From NCBI GenBank assembly GCA_949752745.1, contig OX457026.1, forward strand, positions 37,490,723-37,554,722: a stretch of DNA of 64,000 nucleotides, given 5' to 3'. The notes under the pieces are model-generated. The model was given only the letters and a program-made list of their open reading frames with translations. It did no database searches and was not told where the DNA came from. Source of the DNA: Protula sp. h YS-2021. Lineage: Eukaryota > Annelida > Polychaeta > Sabellida > Serpulidae. Below are positions 38,075-45,517 of the stretch, in pieces. Numbering within the stretch: the first letter of the stretch is position 1; each line of letters begins with the position of its first letter. Position numbers and translations under genes: made by a program.

Positions 38075-39220
38075 ATGGATGACTTTGAAACAGTTACTTT
38101 TGATGATACATTATTATCGTTGGAAGAGATAGATGCGTTCTTTGAAGACGCTGAAACAGCTTTGAAGGAAGCGTTAGTTGTTCTGCCAGATGTCGCTACA
38201 GTGCAACAAGCAATGCCTCAGGAGGAAGCGTTAAATGCACCATCAGATGTCGCTACAGTGCAACAAGCAATGCCTCAGGATGAAGCGTTAAATGCACCAT
38301 CAGATGTCGCTACAGTGCAACAAGCAATGCCTCAGGAGGAAGCATTAAATGCACCATCAGATGTCGCTGCAGTGCAGCAAGAAATGCCAGATCCTGAGGG
38401 GTCTGACTACCCGTTCTGGGTTGCGAATAGACTTATCAATGGTGACAACTCACAACTAAGTGCAAAGTTAAAAGCGCATCTAGCACATTATGAGGAAAAC
38501 GAAGTGAGTGATGATGATGAGGATTCAGAATTGGACATGTCAAGCGATAATGAGGATTCAGAAGTGGACATGTCAAGCGATGACGGAGAAGACAAACAGC
38601 TGAAATCTAAAATTGAATCGAGTAAGACCATACCTGTTACTGAGGAAGATGTTATAATGTTGAAACGGAACTTTCGAGCAGTACTTCCTCTGATTGATTG
38701 TAACATTTTATGGTGTTTATGTGAAGAAGGCTTTTTCAACAACCACACGTACATGTATCTAACGGAAGAAGTGAATACCGTCATTCAACTCATCTACATG
38801 TTAGAAGGAAACACAGAACATGTTCCGGCGTCAGAGCCAAAGTTCTCCGAAGCTATGACTCAACGTTTCATTCAACTTATTAAAAGTCTTCATGAGGAAC
38901 TTTTTAAGACTTTATCTCTACCGGCGCCAAAGTCTCTGGATGAGGATCGTGAATTCAAATGTGCAAAGGTCATGTTGCATGGTTTCAAATACCTTGAAGA
39001 ACGCATTCATGTGTATGATATGATGGCTTACCTCTATGAAAAAGGACATTTCACTATGTCAATGCTGTTTCAATGGATACTAGGGCATCGGACCCCAGGA
39101 GACTTTTTAGTGATTGTCATGGTACAATCGCTAACAAACGGTTTACCAACAACCTTTCTCGACGGTTTCAATGACATGACTCCGCGATTTTACAAACATC
39201 TCATGAAAACCTACATGTAA
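38075..39220 (+). CDS. Acidic repeat-containing Polinton protein, function unknown
   Basis: 381 residues from ATG 38075, 54 bp after a TATA box. The N-terminus is acidic. Residues of about 50-110 hold three to four copies of a 19-residue repeat (DVATVQQAMPQEEALNAPS). A second acidic run of DDED and DMSS units follows (about 140-170). The C-terminal half (about 185-381) is a predicted-helical globular region with no motif I recognise. The first codons lie at the inner edge of the left TIR and align with the start of the gene at the right end. Regulatory or host-interaction roles are possible but unsupported. Confidence 0.8.
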   Translation: MDDFETVTFDDTLLSLEEIDAFFEDAETALKEALVVLPDVATVQQAMPQEEALNAPSDVATVQQAMPQDEALNAPSDVATVQQAMPQEEALNAPSDVAAVQQEMPDPEGSDYPFWVANRLINGDNSQLSAKLKAHLAHYEENEVSDDDEDSELDMSSDNEDSEVDMSSDDGEDKQLKSKIESSKTIPVTEEDVIMLKRNFRAVLPLIDCNILWCLCEEGFFNNHTYMYLTEEVNTVIQLIYMLEGNTEHVPASEPKFSEAMTQRFIQLIKSLHEELFKTLSLPAPKSLDEDREFKCAKVMLHGFKYLEERIHVYDMMAYLYEKGHFTMSMLFQWILGHRTPGDFLVIVMVQSLTNGLPTTFLDGFNDMTPRFYKHLMKTYM

Positions 39221-39226
39221 CATCTG

Positions 39227-39235
39227 TATAAAAGG
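39227..39235 (+). promoter_or_regulatory. TATA box TATAAAAGG
   Basis: Perfect TATAAAAGG 62 bp upstream of the ATG at 39289 and 7 bp after the stop of the preceding gene. Confidence 0.75.
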
Positions 39236-39288
39236 AGGTAAAACCATCTACAATGTCAACATTGCTTCTTCATCGATGTGTAGAGACC

Positions 39289-39635
39289 ATGGATGACGTC
39301 TTCAAAGTGAATTATGCTGACTATGTGTTTTCAAAGCTTCCTGCTTTTGAATCGGATTGGATGCTGCAAGTGAAGAACTTACATCAGCATTGGGAAGCTG
39401 TGAAGATCTACATTTACCGTTAACTTATGACATTGATTTAGCATTTATCAACGTGAATACAATTTGGGCAGTTGAGCTCATGTTAGATGTGGCTGCAAGA
39501 ATCATTTTACATTATGATGATGATGTTCCATTGAAGACGAATGTATCAGAGCTTGTCCGATTCAACCATGGACGAGTTGAAGTGAATTCAAAACTTTGCA
39601 AGTTCTTTGCTGACTCAGCAGATAGTTGGGTATAA
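39289..39635 (+). pseudogene. Small Polinton protein, apparently frameshifted
   Basis: A well-placed ATG (ACCATGG context, 39289) downstream of a TATA box opens a frame that reads MDDVFKVNYADYVF and stops at 39423. From about 39351 a different frame is open to 39635 with coding-like sequence and has no ATG near its start. The simplest view is one gene interrupted by a one-base shift near 39350-39360; a programmed shift is possible but no standard slippery heptamer is visible. The N-terminal pattern MD..FK and a later D.D.A motif recall the gene at 40388-40720, suggesting paralogy. Function unknown. Confidence 0.5.
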
Positions 39636-39639
39636 AAGG
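39608..39639 (+). promoter_or_regulatory. T-MARE palindrome plus TATA box
   Basis: TGCTGACTCAGCA at 39608-39620 is the perfect Maf-recognition (TPA-type) palindrome and contains an AP-1 core. TATAAAAGG follows at 39631, and the next ATG is at 39716. Confidence 0.7.
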
Positions 39640-39715
39640 GAGTGAACTCAGCAGAGTGAAGTCATTTCTCAGCAGACAGTTGGAGGGAGTGGATCATCAG
39701 TACATTGTAGCAGCC

Positions 39716-40363
39716 ATGGAGAACAAGACAAGCAACGCAACGCAGCGCAGCAGCAGCTTTAAAATTAGTGCTAACTTAACCATTACTGTGGAGCATGGAG
39801 AATATGGGCCATTTCTACGCATCACACGTGGAGAGAGATGGTGTGCTTATTCACCATCTTTGTGGAAGATTGTATGCCAAAGCTTGAAAAATTTACGCGA
39901 CATTGGCTTCAAACTGTACTTAACGCAAACGAAGTGGCTTGAAGTCATTTCATACTTGGATATGCGCTATGTGAGTTTTGTGCGCACGTCACGGTTTGAA
40001 GGGAAAGAATACACACATCACATCAACATGAATGATGGTGAATGGGAGACACTGCTTCAGGAGATGGACAACATCAACTCAGCCCTATCACCATGTGAGG
40101 AATGTCATGACAAGAAAACGATCATCAAGCTGCAAAAGGATGGTCGGATGAAGGTGTCAAAGCTATCCAAGAAAAGGCTGGCTGAAGTTCAGTTGGAGAA
40201 CATGAACGTACAAAATCAACTTGGACTTACCTGTGACTATTGCGGTGCTTGTGGATATGTGGAGGATTATCATTGCCACTGCCACAAGTATAATTGCAAG
40301 TTGTGTGAACCAAGCAACTTCTGCGGCAAGTGTGGAGTACTTAAAGTCAGTGAAGCAAAGTAA
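39716..40363 (+). CDS. Zn-ribbon protein with PC4-family-like module
   Basis: 215 residues. ATG 39716 is chosen because it lies 85 bp after a TATA box; the in-frame extension upstream overlaps the promoter. Residues of about 12-120 contain alternating beta-like stretches and end in INMNDGEWETLLQEMDNI, the C-terminal Trp-helix signature shared with four genes at 48072-49477. The C-terminus (about 170-215) has many Cys and His residues (CDYCGACGYVEDYHCHCH, CKLCEPSNFCGKCG), probably binding zinc. Nucleic-acid binding is the most likely role (inference). Confidence 0.8.
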   Translation: MENKTSNATQRSSSFKISANLTITVEHGEYGPFLRITRGERWCAYSPSLWKIVCQSLKNLRDIGFKLYLTQTKWLEVISYLDMRYVSFVRTSRFEGKEYTHHINMNDGEWETLLQEMDNINSALSPCEECHDKKTIIKLQKDGRMKVSKLSKKRLAEVQLENMNVQNQLGLTCDYCGACGYVEDYHCHCHKYNCKLCEPSNFCGKCGVLKVSEAK

Positions 40364-40387
40364 AAGCCCACAAGACACTGAAACAAG

Positions 40388-40720
40388 ATGGACGCATGTT
40401 TTAAAAATGCTTATATTGACTTGATGATTGCTAAACTTGCTTGCTGTGGCACTCCAGACTATCAACTTTATCATTTGGATGCTTTTTGGGATGTTGTACA
40501 TCATAGTCTTGATGTGATTGAACTGCATTCAAGATTTCTTGGAGAATGTCATAAAACTGGAATAGAAGAAGATCCTGACTTTGACTTTGATTCTGCACTT
40601 TATTCTGCTCGCACTGATGTGGAAGTATATTTCACCGTGGTTGATCATTTGAGAGATTGTTGTAAAGAAGAAGAGGAAACCGAGCAGCTTTATCAGGTAA
40701 GTTATAAAAACCTTTTTTAA
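40388..40720 (+). CDS. Small Polinton protein, unknown
   Basis: 110 residues from ATG 40388, 24 bp after the preceding stop. Mostly alpha-helical pattern, acidic in the middle and end (EEDPDFDFDSALYSARTDV, CCKEEEETEQLYQ). CAG/GTAAGT at 40694-40702 is a perfect splice donor in phase 0. A spliced form joining to a TTATTACAG acceptor at 40873 would replace the last seven residues by about seven others, so the exact C-terminus is uncertain. Similar N-terminal pattern to the frameshifted gene at 39289. Confidence 0.65.
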   Translation: MDACFKNAYIDLMIAKLACCGTPDYQLYHLDAFWDVVHHSLDVIELHSRFLGECHKTGIEEDPDFDFDSALYSARTDVEVYFTVVDHLRDCCKEEEETEQLYQVSYKNLF

Positions 40721-40765
40721 ACATGTTTATGACAACATAGTGAATTGTTTCTCAAAGACATAACA

Positions 40766-40897
40766 ATGTTTTTCTTACTAGCAAATTTAGTTTTATGTGA
40801 GTGGTTTCAACGTAAACAAAGAAAGAATATGATAGAAGAGGCAGCAAATATATTAAAAGATATTTTATTACAGGAAGAAACCGACATGTCAGAATAA
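40766..40897 (+). CDS. Small membrane-protein candidate (43 aa)
   Basis: ATG at 40766, 56 bp after TATAAAAA (40703-40710), opens 43 codons ending at TAA 40895-40897; the stop overlaps AATAAA at 40893-40898, a polyadenylation signal. The N-terminal MFFLLANLVLCEWF is hydrophobic, followed by a basic patch (QRKQRKN) and an acidic tail, typical of a single-span small membrane protein. The competing reading is that this stretch is an intron of the gene at 40388. Confidence 0.45.
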   Translation: MFFLLANLVLCEWFQRKQRKNMIEEAANILKDILLQEETDMSE

Positions 40898-40912
40898 AGA
40901 AGCAAAGTCAAC

Positions 40913-41350
40913 ATGAAGAATCTTGTACTATTCAGCGGTCATAAGGACGTTCTTTCAAATATGTTTCCAACACGACTTGAAAAGTATGGACATGTGTTCA
41001 ACTCAAGTGAAGCGTTGTATCAATATGAGAAAGCAGTGTTTCATCACCGTCAAGATATTGCTTCAGCCATTGCTTCATGTAGAAATGGATATGAAGCAAA
41101 ACGTATTGCTAAAGTGATAAAGCCATGTCCTTTATGGCATACAGTGAAGAGAAGCAAAATGCAAGATGTTTTACAAGTCAAACTGGATCAGTGTGTATTG
41201 TTTCGCAACAAGTTGAAAGAATGTAAAGACAAAACTTTAGTTGAAGCAACGTATGATCATTGGTGGGGAGCTGGTGTGAAACAAGTGTCATCTAGATATC
41301 CTGGTCAGAATATCATGGGAAAGTTGTTAGAACTGTTGTGTGAGGGTTAG
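40913..41350 (+). CDS. NADAR / YbiA-like (N-glycosidase superfamily) protein
   Basis: 145 residues from ATG 40913. The whole length fits the NADAR (YbiA-like) domain: a start LVLFSGHKDVLSNMFPTRL (usual F.G....SNF.P), then VFNSSEALYQYEKAVFHHRQ (usual F.S.EH.YQ..KA..F.D), an A..I......A..I...IKPC segment, WHTVKRSKMQDVLQVKLDQC (usual W...R...M...L..K..QN) and LVEATYDHWWGAGV (usual LVEA...D..WG.G). Family members act on N-glycosidic bonds, including riboflavin-pathway intermediates and ADP-ribose attached to nucleic acid. In a virus-like element this could be counter-defence against NAD+ or ADP-ribosyl signalling (inference). Not part of the core Polinton gene set as I know it. Confidence 0.8.
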   Translation: MKNLVLFSGHKDVLSNMFPTRLEKYGHVFNSSEALYQYEKAVFHHRQDIASAIASCRNGYEAKRIAKVIKPCPLWHTVKRSKMQDVLQVKLDQCVLFRNKLKECKDKTLVEATYDHWWGAGVKQVSSRYPGQNIMGKLLELLCEG

Positions 41351-41451
41351 AGACTTTTTCATTTGCTTGCCAACCGTCATGGTGTGCAGACGTGTGAACA
41401 TGTAAATTTGAAGTATGTTTAACTTGTGTTGCATTGATTCAAGACTGCACA

Positions 41452-41784
41452 ATGGCGGACATGACACTGAGACAATATATTGTGCAAAAAGCTTATTGTG
41501 AAGAAATGTTATCCGCTGTAAAAAAGTTTGCATATTTAGTCTGTCCTGCTTGTCAACATGAAGAGTGTCAAGAACATACTTGTCATTTTGCATCTGTTTA
41601 TACATATTGGAATGAAGCTAAATATTACATGCATTTAGATAAAGTGTTAGAGAATGCAAATCAACGTTGTGAGAAATATGGTGTAGATGCTATTACATTG
41701 GATGAACTCAGTCATTGGTTAGTGTTCATTGAAGACCAATGGTCTCCAGTTATTCATACCATTGTATCTATACTTGATTTGTAA
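41452..41784 (+). CDS. Small Cys/His-containing Polinton protein, unknown
   Basis: 110 residues from ATG 41452 (ACAATGG context); the frame is open 18 bp upstream but without ATG. It contains VCPACQHEECQEHTCHF, a plausible zinc-binding cluster, in a mostly helical protein. No domain recognised. AATAAA at 41844-41849, which overlaps the next promoter, could be its polyadenylation signal. Confidence 0.65.
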   Translation: MADMTLRQYIVQKAYCEEMLSAVKKFAYLVCPACQHEECQEHTCHFASVYTYWNEAKYYMHLDKVLENANQRCEKYGVDAITLDELSHWLVFIEDQWSPVIHTIVSILDL

Positions 41785-41838
41785 AAAACTTGTTAGTTAA
41801 GTTATAAATGCATGTTAGTTAAGTGATGTTGGTTGAGT

Positions 41839-41846
41839 TATAAAAT
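41839..41846 (+). promoter_or_regulatory. TATA box for the virion/integrase block
   Basis: TATAAAAT 44 bp before the integrase ATG at 41890. It is the only clear TATA box I see before the nine tightly packed genes 41890-47673. Confidence 0.6.
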
Positions 41847-41889
41847 AAAAGCTGTTCTGTTGAGAAGGTGGTTTTCATTCGGTGTGACC

Positions 41890-43002
41890 ATGTCGACGTG
41901 GAAAGACTACTTGACCAATATTTACTTCAAACCTGGACAGCCTGGAGCATTTGCTGGTCCTTACAAACTGTATCACATCTTACGAAAACATAATCAACCA
42001 GTCACACAGTCACAAGTGAAGAAATGGTTGCAGGATCAAGATGCTTTTAGTTTACTCCAACCTGTCAAATACAGGTTCAAAAGACAACGTGTCATTACAC
42101 GTGGTATTGATGACATGTGGGATATTGATTTGGCTGATATGGGAAACATAGCTCCCTATAATGATGACATACGCTTTTTACTCATTGTCATTGATGTGTT
42201 TTCCAAATATGTCTGGGTACAGCCAATACCTAATAAATCACATACCAGCGTCATACAAGCTTTCCAAAAGATTTTTCATGACACACGACGAAGACCGCGA
42301 ACTCTAAGGTCTGATAAAGGAACAGAATTTAAAAACAGATGGGTAAAAGCATTTTTGAAGAAAGAAGGCATTCATGCTTATACCACAAAGAATGAAACCA
42401 AAGCCAACTTTGCTGAAAGAGTCATTCGTACTCTAAAGGGAATGATGTATCGGTATTTTCTACATAATCAAACTTACCGTTACTTAGACATTCTTCCAGA
42501 CTTGGTGTACAATTACAACCATAGACCTCATGGTTCTCTTCCTAATAAATATGCTCCAGCCGAGATTCGTAAAGACAACGAATCAAAAGTGTGGAAGTAT
42601 ATGTATGTCGACAAACTGAAATTGAAACCTAAGAAGAAGAAGAAGAAGAAGTACAAATTTAACATTGGTGATCATGTTCGCATTTCTCACATTAAATATG
42701 TGTTTCAACGGGATTATCACATCAAATGGACGCAAGAAGTCTTCATTGTCACACATCGTTGTAAGAAGCAAGGAATACATTTATATCGTGTGAAAGACTT
42801 TTTAGACGAAGATATTGATGGTCATTTCTATGAAGAAGAACTGCAGAAAGTGACCAAAGATATTGAATCTATTTATAGAATTGAAAAAGTCTTGAAAACA
42901 CGTAAAAGACGAGGAGGAGGTGTGAAAGAATTATTTGTCAAGTGGTTAGGTTGGCCAAACAAGTTTAACAGTTGGGTGAAAGAAACAGACATTCAACAAT
43001 GA
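41890..43002 (+). CDS. Retroviral-type (rve) integrase with C-terminal chromodomain
   Basis: 370 residues. ATG 41890 (ACCATGT, 44 bp after TATA) is preferred over an upstream TTG in the promoter. Residues of about 20-75 form the zinc-less N-terminal region. The RNase-H-fold catalytic core has Asp80 (WDIDLADM), Asp142 (LRSDKGTEF) and Glu176 (NFAERVIRTLK). A Lys-rich SH3-like segment (about 250-320) follows, and a chromodomain at about 322-368 (ESIYRIEKVLKTR ... LFVKWLGWPNKFNSWV). This is the standard Polinton integrase, responsible for the 6-bp duplication seen. The chromodomain probably directs it to modified histones. Its TGA overlaps the ATPase ATG (ATGA). Confidence 0.95.
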   Translation: MSTWKDYLTNIYFKPGQPGAFAGPYKLYHILRKHNQPVTQSQVKKWLQDQDAFSLLQPVKYRFKRQRVITRGIDDMWDIDLADMGNIAPYNDDIRFLLIVIDVFSKYVWVQPIPNKSHTSVIQAFQKIFHDTRRRPRTLRSDKGTEFKNRWVKAFLKKEGIHAYTTKNETKANFAERVIRTLKGMMYRYFLHNQTYRYLDILPDLVYNYNHRPHGSLPNKYAPAEIRKDNESKVWKYMYVDKLKLKPKKKKKKKYKFNIGDHVRISHIKYVFQRDYHIKWTQEVFIVTHRCKKQGIHLYRVKDFLDEDIDGHFYEEELQKVTKDIESIYRIEKVLKTRKRRGGGVKELFVKWLGWPNKFNSWVKETDIQQ

Positions 43003-43658
43003 AGCATCCATTTACATGTTTAGTCTCTGGACCTACAGGCAGTGGCAAAACGTCTCTGGTGAAGGAAATTCTAGAACAAAAGTTGATTAAACCCTCTCCA
43101 AAAAGCATTTTATGGCTCTATGCAGCAGATCAGCCTTTGTACAAGGGAATGAAAGGCGTGAAATTTTACCAAGGCATTCCAGATGACATTGAAGAGCGTT
43201 TTAACCCGAAGAAACCAAACTTACTTATCATTGATGACTTAATGACGAAATGCCATAGTGATGAGCGTATGACACGTCTCTTTAGTGTTGGCAGCAGTCA
43301 TCAAAATCTAAGCATTATTTTTATTGTGCATAATTTATTCCATCATGGGAAAGAGATGCGAAATATTAGTTTGAATACACATTATATCATTCTGTTTAAA
43401 AATCCGAGAGACAGTCAACAAATTAGTACATTGGCGCGGCAAATGTATCCTAGAAGATCTCAATTTCTCATAGAAGCCTATCAAGATGCTACTAGCAAAC
43501 CTCATGGTTATTTATTCATTGATTTAAAACCAAAGACAAATGATCAACTACGTATTCGTACAGGCATTTTACCAAAAGATACACATTATGTATATATTGA
43601 TAAAGCAGTGTATGAACAAGAACCAAGTCATTTAACCATTCGCAGTCAAGATGTCTAA
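42999..43658 (+). CDS. FtsK/HerA-type genome-packaging ATPase
   Basis: 219 residues from ATG 42999, overlapping the integrase stop by 4 bp. Walker A is GPTGSGKT (residues 11-18) and Walker B is NLLIIDDLM (about 75-82); a sensor-like IIFIVHNLFHHGKEMR follows. Length and motifs match the Polinton/PLV A32-like packaging ATPase, which pumps DNA into capsids. Located directly upstream of capsid genes, as in most Polintons. Confidence 0.95.
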   Translation: MKHPFTCLVSGPTGSGKTSLVKEILEQKLIKPSPKSILWLYAADQPLYKGMKGVKFYQGIPDDIEERFNPKKPNLLIIDDLMTKCHSDERMTRLFSVGSSHQNLSIIFIVHNLFHHGKEMRNISLNTHYIILFKNPRDSQQISTLARQMYPRRSQFLIEAYQDATSKPHGYLFIDLKPKTNDQLRIRTGILPKDTHYVYIDKAVYEQEPSHLTIRSQDV

Positions 43659-43977
43659 ACGTATTCGAGCGAACCAGCCGTTTCTTCACTTGCTTGCACG
43701 CAGTGGGCCTAAACGACGTAAATCCTTGCTACAGCAAGCTACAAAGGAGGAATTAACAAGCTTGTTTGAAATTTGTTTGAATATATTGCAAGGACATTTA
43801 CCCTTAAGCTCAAAACGGTTTAAGGAATTTAAACGTGAACGCCATACGCTACGTACTCTAGCAGATAAGAAGATATCCCTTCGACGAAAAAAGAAGTTGA
43901 TTAATCAGAAAGGAGGATTCATTGGAGTTATTGCTAGATTGGCATTGCCCTTGTTAGCCAAACTGCTGCTAAAATGA
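43651..43977 (+). CDS. Small basic Polinton protein with QKGGF motif
   Basis: 108 residues; ATG 43651 overlaps the ATPase end by 8 bp. Very basic, helical, ending in LINQKGGFIGVIARLALPLL and a hydrophobic tail. Polintons commonly carry such a protein next to the ATPase. The QKGG/F step fits an adenain-type cleavage site (x-x-G-G/x), which would release a hydrophobic C-terminal peptide with a possible membrane-active role in the virion (inference). Confidence 0.75.
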   Translation: MSKRIRANQPFLHLLARSGPKRRKSLLQQATKEELTSLFEICLNILQGHLPLSSKRFKEFKRERHTLRTLADKKISLRRKKKLINQKGGFIGVIARLALPLLAKLLLK

Positions 43978-44552
43978 AACATACGATGAAAATGGTCCTC
44001 ATTCCTGAATATGAATATAAAATGTTGTTAGAAAAGAAGGGTAAAGATGGTGAAATCAAAACGAAAGTGAATAAACTTTTACGTGGGAAGCGAACGCGTG
44101 AAAAGGTTATTGAAATGTCTCAACTTCTTGGCCGTCATTTACGAACAAGTCAGTCTAGGCAGCAAAAGCCCTCATCATCATCACCACCTGAAAAGCCAGA
44201 AAAGCTAGTGTTAAGTCATTTTCAACCTATCTATCATGGAAAAGTACTACAACTTTTAGCCGAACTGAAGAAATATGGTACGACATGGTCAGAGAAGAAT
44301 GAACTTGTGTTTAAAACGGGCGATATTATAGCAAATTCCAACATGGTTGATTTGATGAAAGAAGCATTGGTGGCGACAAGAAGAAAAGAACGAGTCAAAC
44401 CACCACATGGCTGGCATCCGTTTATCCAGGAAATTGTAGATGCGAATATTCCAAAAACAATGTTTAGTAAAAAGACCACTCGTGACGACATTACAACAGA
44501 AATGAAACAACGTCAACAAAGACAGTTTCCTGAAGGATGGGAAAATTTTTAA
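43974..44552 (+). CDS. Conserved Polinton accessory protein
   Basis: 192 residues; ATG 43974 overlaps the upstream stop (ATGA). N-terminal VLIPEYEYKMLL, a Ser/Pro linker near 65-80, then a conserved-looking C-terminal domain (YHGKVLQLLAELKKYGTTWS, ELVFKTGDIIANSNMVDLMK, PPHGWHPFIQEI). The arrangement of WS..NEL.....I..SN..DL and PxGW.xF is one I associate with a widespread Polinton protein of unknown function encoded beside the ATPase and capsid genes, probably a virion component. Confidence 0.75.
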   Translation: MKHTMKMVLIPEYEYKMLLEKKGKDGEIKTKVNKLLRGKRTREKVIEMSQLLGRHLRTSQSRQQKPSSSSPPEKPEKLVLSHFQPIYHGKVLQLLAELKKYGTTWSEKNELVFKTGDIIANSNMVDLMKEALVATRRKERVKPPHGWHPFIQEIVDANIPKTMFSKKTTRDDITTEMKQRQQRQFPEGWENF

Positions 44553-44746
44553 CATGGCTGAAAGAGCTATGTTGTTGTTGTGAGGAAGATAAACCAACTA
44601 TTCCTGTGAAGATCAGATGTACAAGCGCGTGTTGTGAAGGAGAAATAAAAGACCATGTGAATGAGGATGAGATTTGGCATACTTGGTCGAATGGCGCGCG
44701 CTATCGTGAAGTATATAGACAACGTCAACGCACCTATACCATTTAG
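44537..44746 (+). CDS. Small Cys-rich, possibly lipid-anchored protein
   Basis: 69 residues from ATG 44537, overlapping the preceding gene by 16 bp. The start MGKFLTWLKELCCCCEEDK has Gly2, Thr6, an amphipathic stretch and four consecutive Cys, suggesting N-terminal lipidation (myristoylation and palmitoylation). Lys3 is unfavourable for classical N-myristoylation, so palmitoylation alone is possible. More Cys follow (CTSACCEG). Located between virion genes; perhaps a membrane-associated assembly or entry factor (inference). Confidence 0.65.
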   Translation: MGKFLTWLKELCCCCEEDKPTIPVKIRCTSACCEGEIKDHVNEDEIWHTWSNGARYREVYRQRQRTYTI

Positions 44747-44758
44747 TTCACATCCATC

Positions 44759-45517
44759 ATGGAGTCGACAAGCTTTTACATTACTTTGCCTAGCAATGCG
44801 AGTATGACCTATTATCCCAACAACAAGGCTTCAAATTATCAAATTCGTATGCCTCGAACCATCTATCTGAATGGAAAATATGAAGTGGCTTTAGCTGAAA
44901 TTCAATATCCACATACATGGACAACGATGAGACAGGGCATGGACTATTCTATTCAGTATCGACAAGAACTATTCGATGATCCTATTCTTAGCACTCTCAA
45001 TATTCCTTATGGGTACTATAGAACCATACAAGAACTATGTGAGGCAGTCAATGAAGAAGCGACTAATGCTCTGAAACTTACAGAAGCTATTCGGCTAAAG
45101 TATGATAAAATTAGACGACGTGTGTTTCTATTTCTCGATTATGGCTATGAAGTGTCTTTTTCCACTGGATTAGCTGAGATTTTAGGATTTATCCCAGATC
45201 AATGGTATACTGAAACATGTACAGCTGACCATAAAGCGGATGTGAAACAGGGGTTTTATACACTGTATGTGTATTGTAGCATTTGTGAACCACAAGTTGT
45301 TGGTGATTATTATGTTCCCTTACTACTTTCTGTTGGCATACAAGGCCATGATGGAGATATTATCATGAAAACGTACGGCGAACCACATTATGTTCCTGTA
45401 AACACATCCAAATTTGACGTGATAGAAATGAATATTAAGGACGACACAGGCCATAATGTTCCATTTCAAACTGGAAAGGTGATCTGTAAACTTCATTTTC
45501 GACCAAAAGCAATATGA
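44759..45517 (+). CDS. Minor capsid (penton-like) protein
   Basis: 252 residues, ATG 44759, 12 bp after the preceding stop. The start SFYITLPSNASMTYYPNNKA followed by YQIRMPRTIYLNGKYEVALA is the typical Polinton penton opening (Y.I.LP.......P.N....Y...L...I.L...YEVAL.EI.YP..W). A single jelly-roll is expected; the C-terminus GKVICKLHFRPKAI also matches. It would occupy capsid vertices. The stop overlaps the next ATG. Confidence 0.9.
   Translation: MESTSFYITLPSNASMTYYPNNKASNYQIRMPRTIYLNGKYEVALAEIQYPHTWTTMRQGMDYSIQYRQELFDDPILSTLNIPYGYYRTIQELCEAVNEEATNALKLTEAIRLKYDKIRRRVFLFLDYGYEVSFSTGLAEILGFIPDQWYTETCTADHKADVKQGFYTLYVYCSICEPQVVGDYYVPLLLSVGIQGHDGDIIMKTYGEPHYVPVNTSKFDVIEMNIKDDTGHNVPFQTGKVICKLHFRPKAI

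Larger units (their letters stand above)
37037..38090 (+). repeat. Polinton left terminal inverted repeat
   Basis: The outer 378 bp (37037-37414) match the right end base for base by eye. Next comes a C-run/TAGGACATACTATGTACCGA array, a left-only block of four units of about 75-85 bp (37543-37852), more C-run units, and then a diverged inner part (about 37926-38090) still alignable with 53950-54080, covering the promoter and first codons of the flanking gene. It is about 300 bp longer than the right copy because of the left-only block. Confidence 0.9.

Noticed and set aside
41833..41889. Upstream TTG start for integrase
   Set aside because: It falls within the TATA box region; ATG 41890 has good context.
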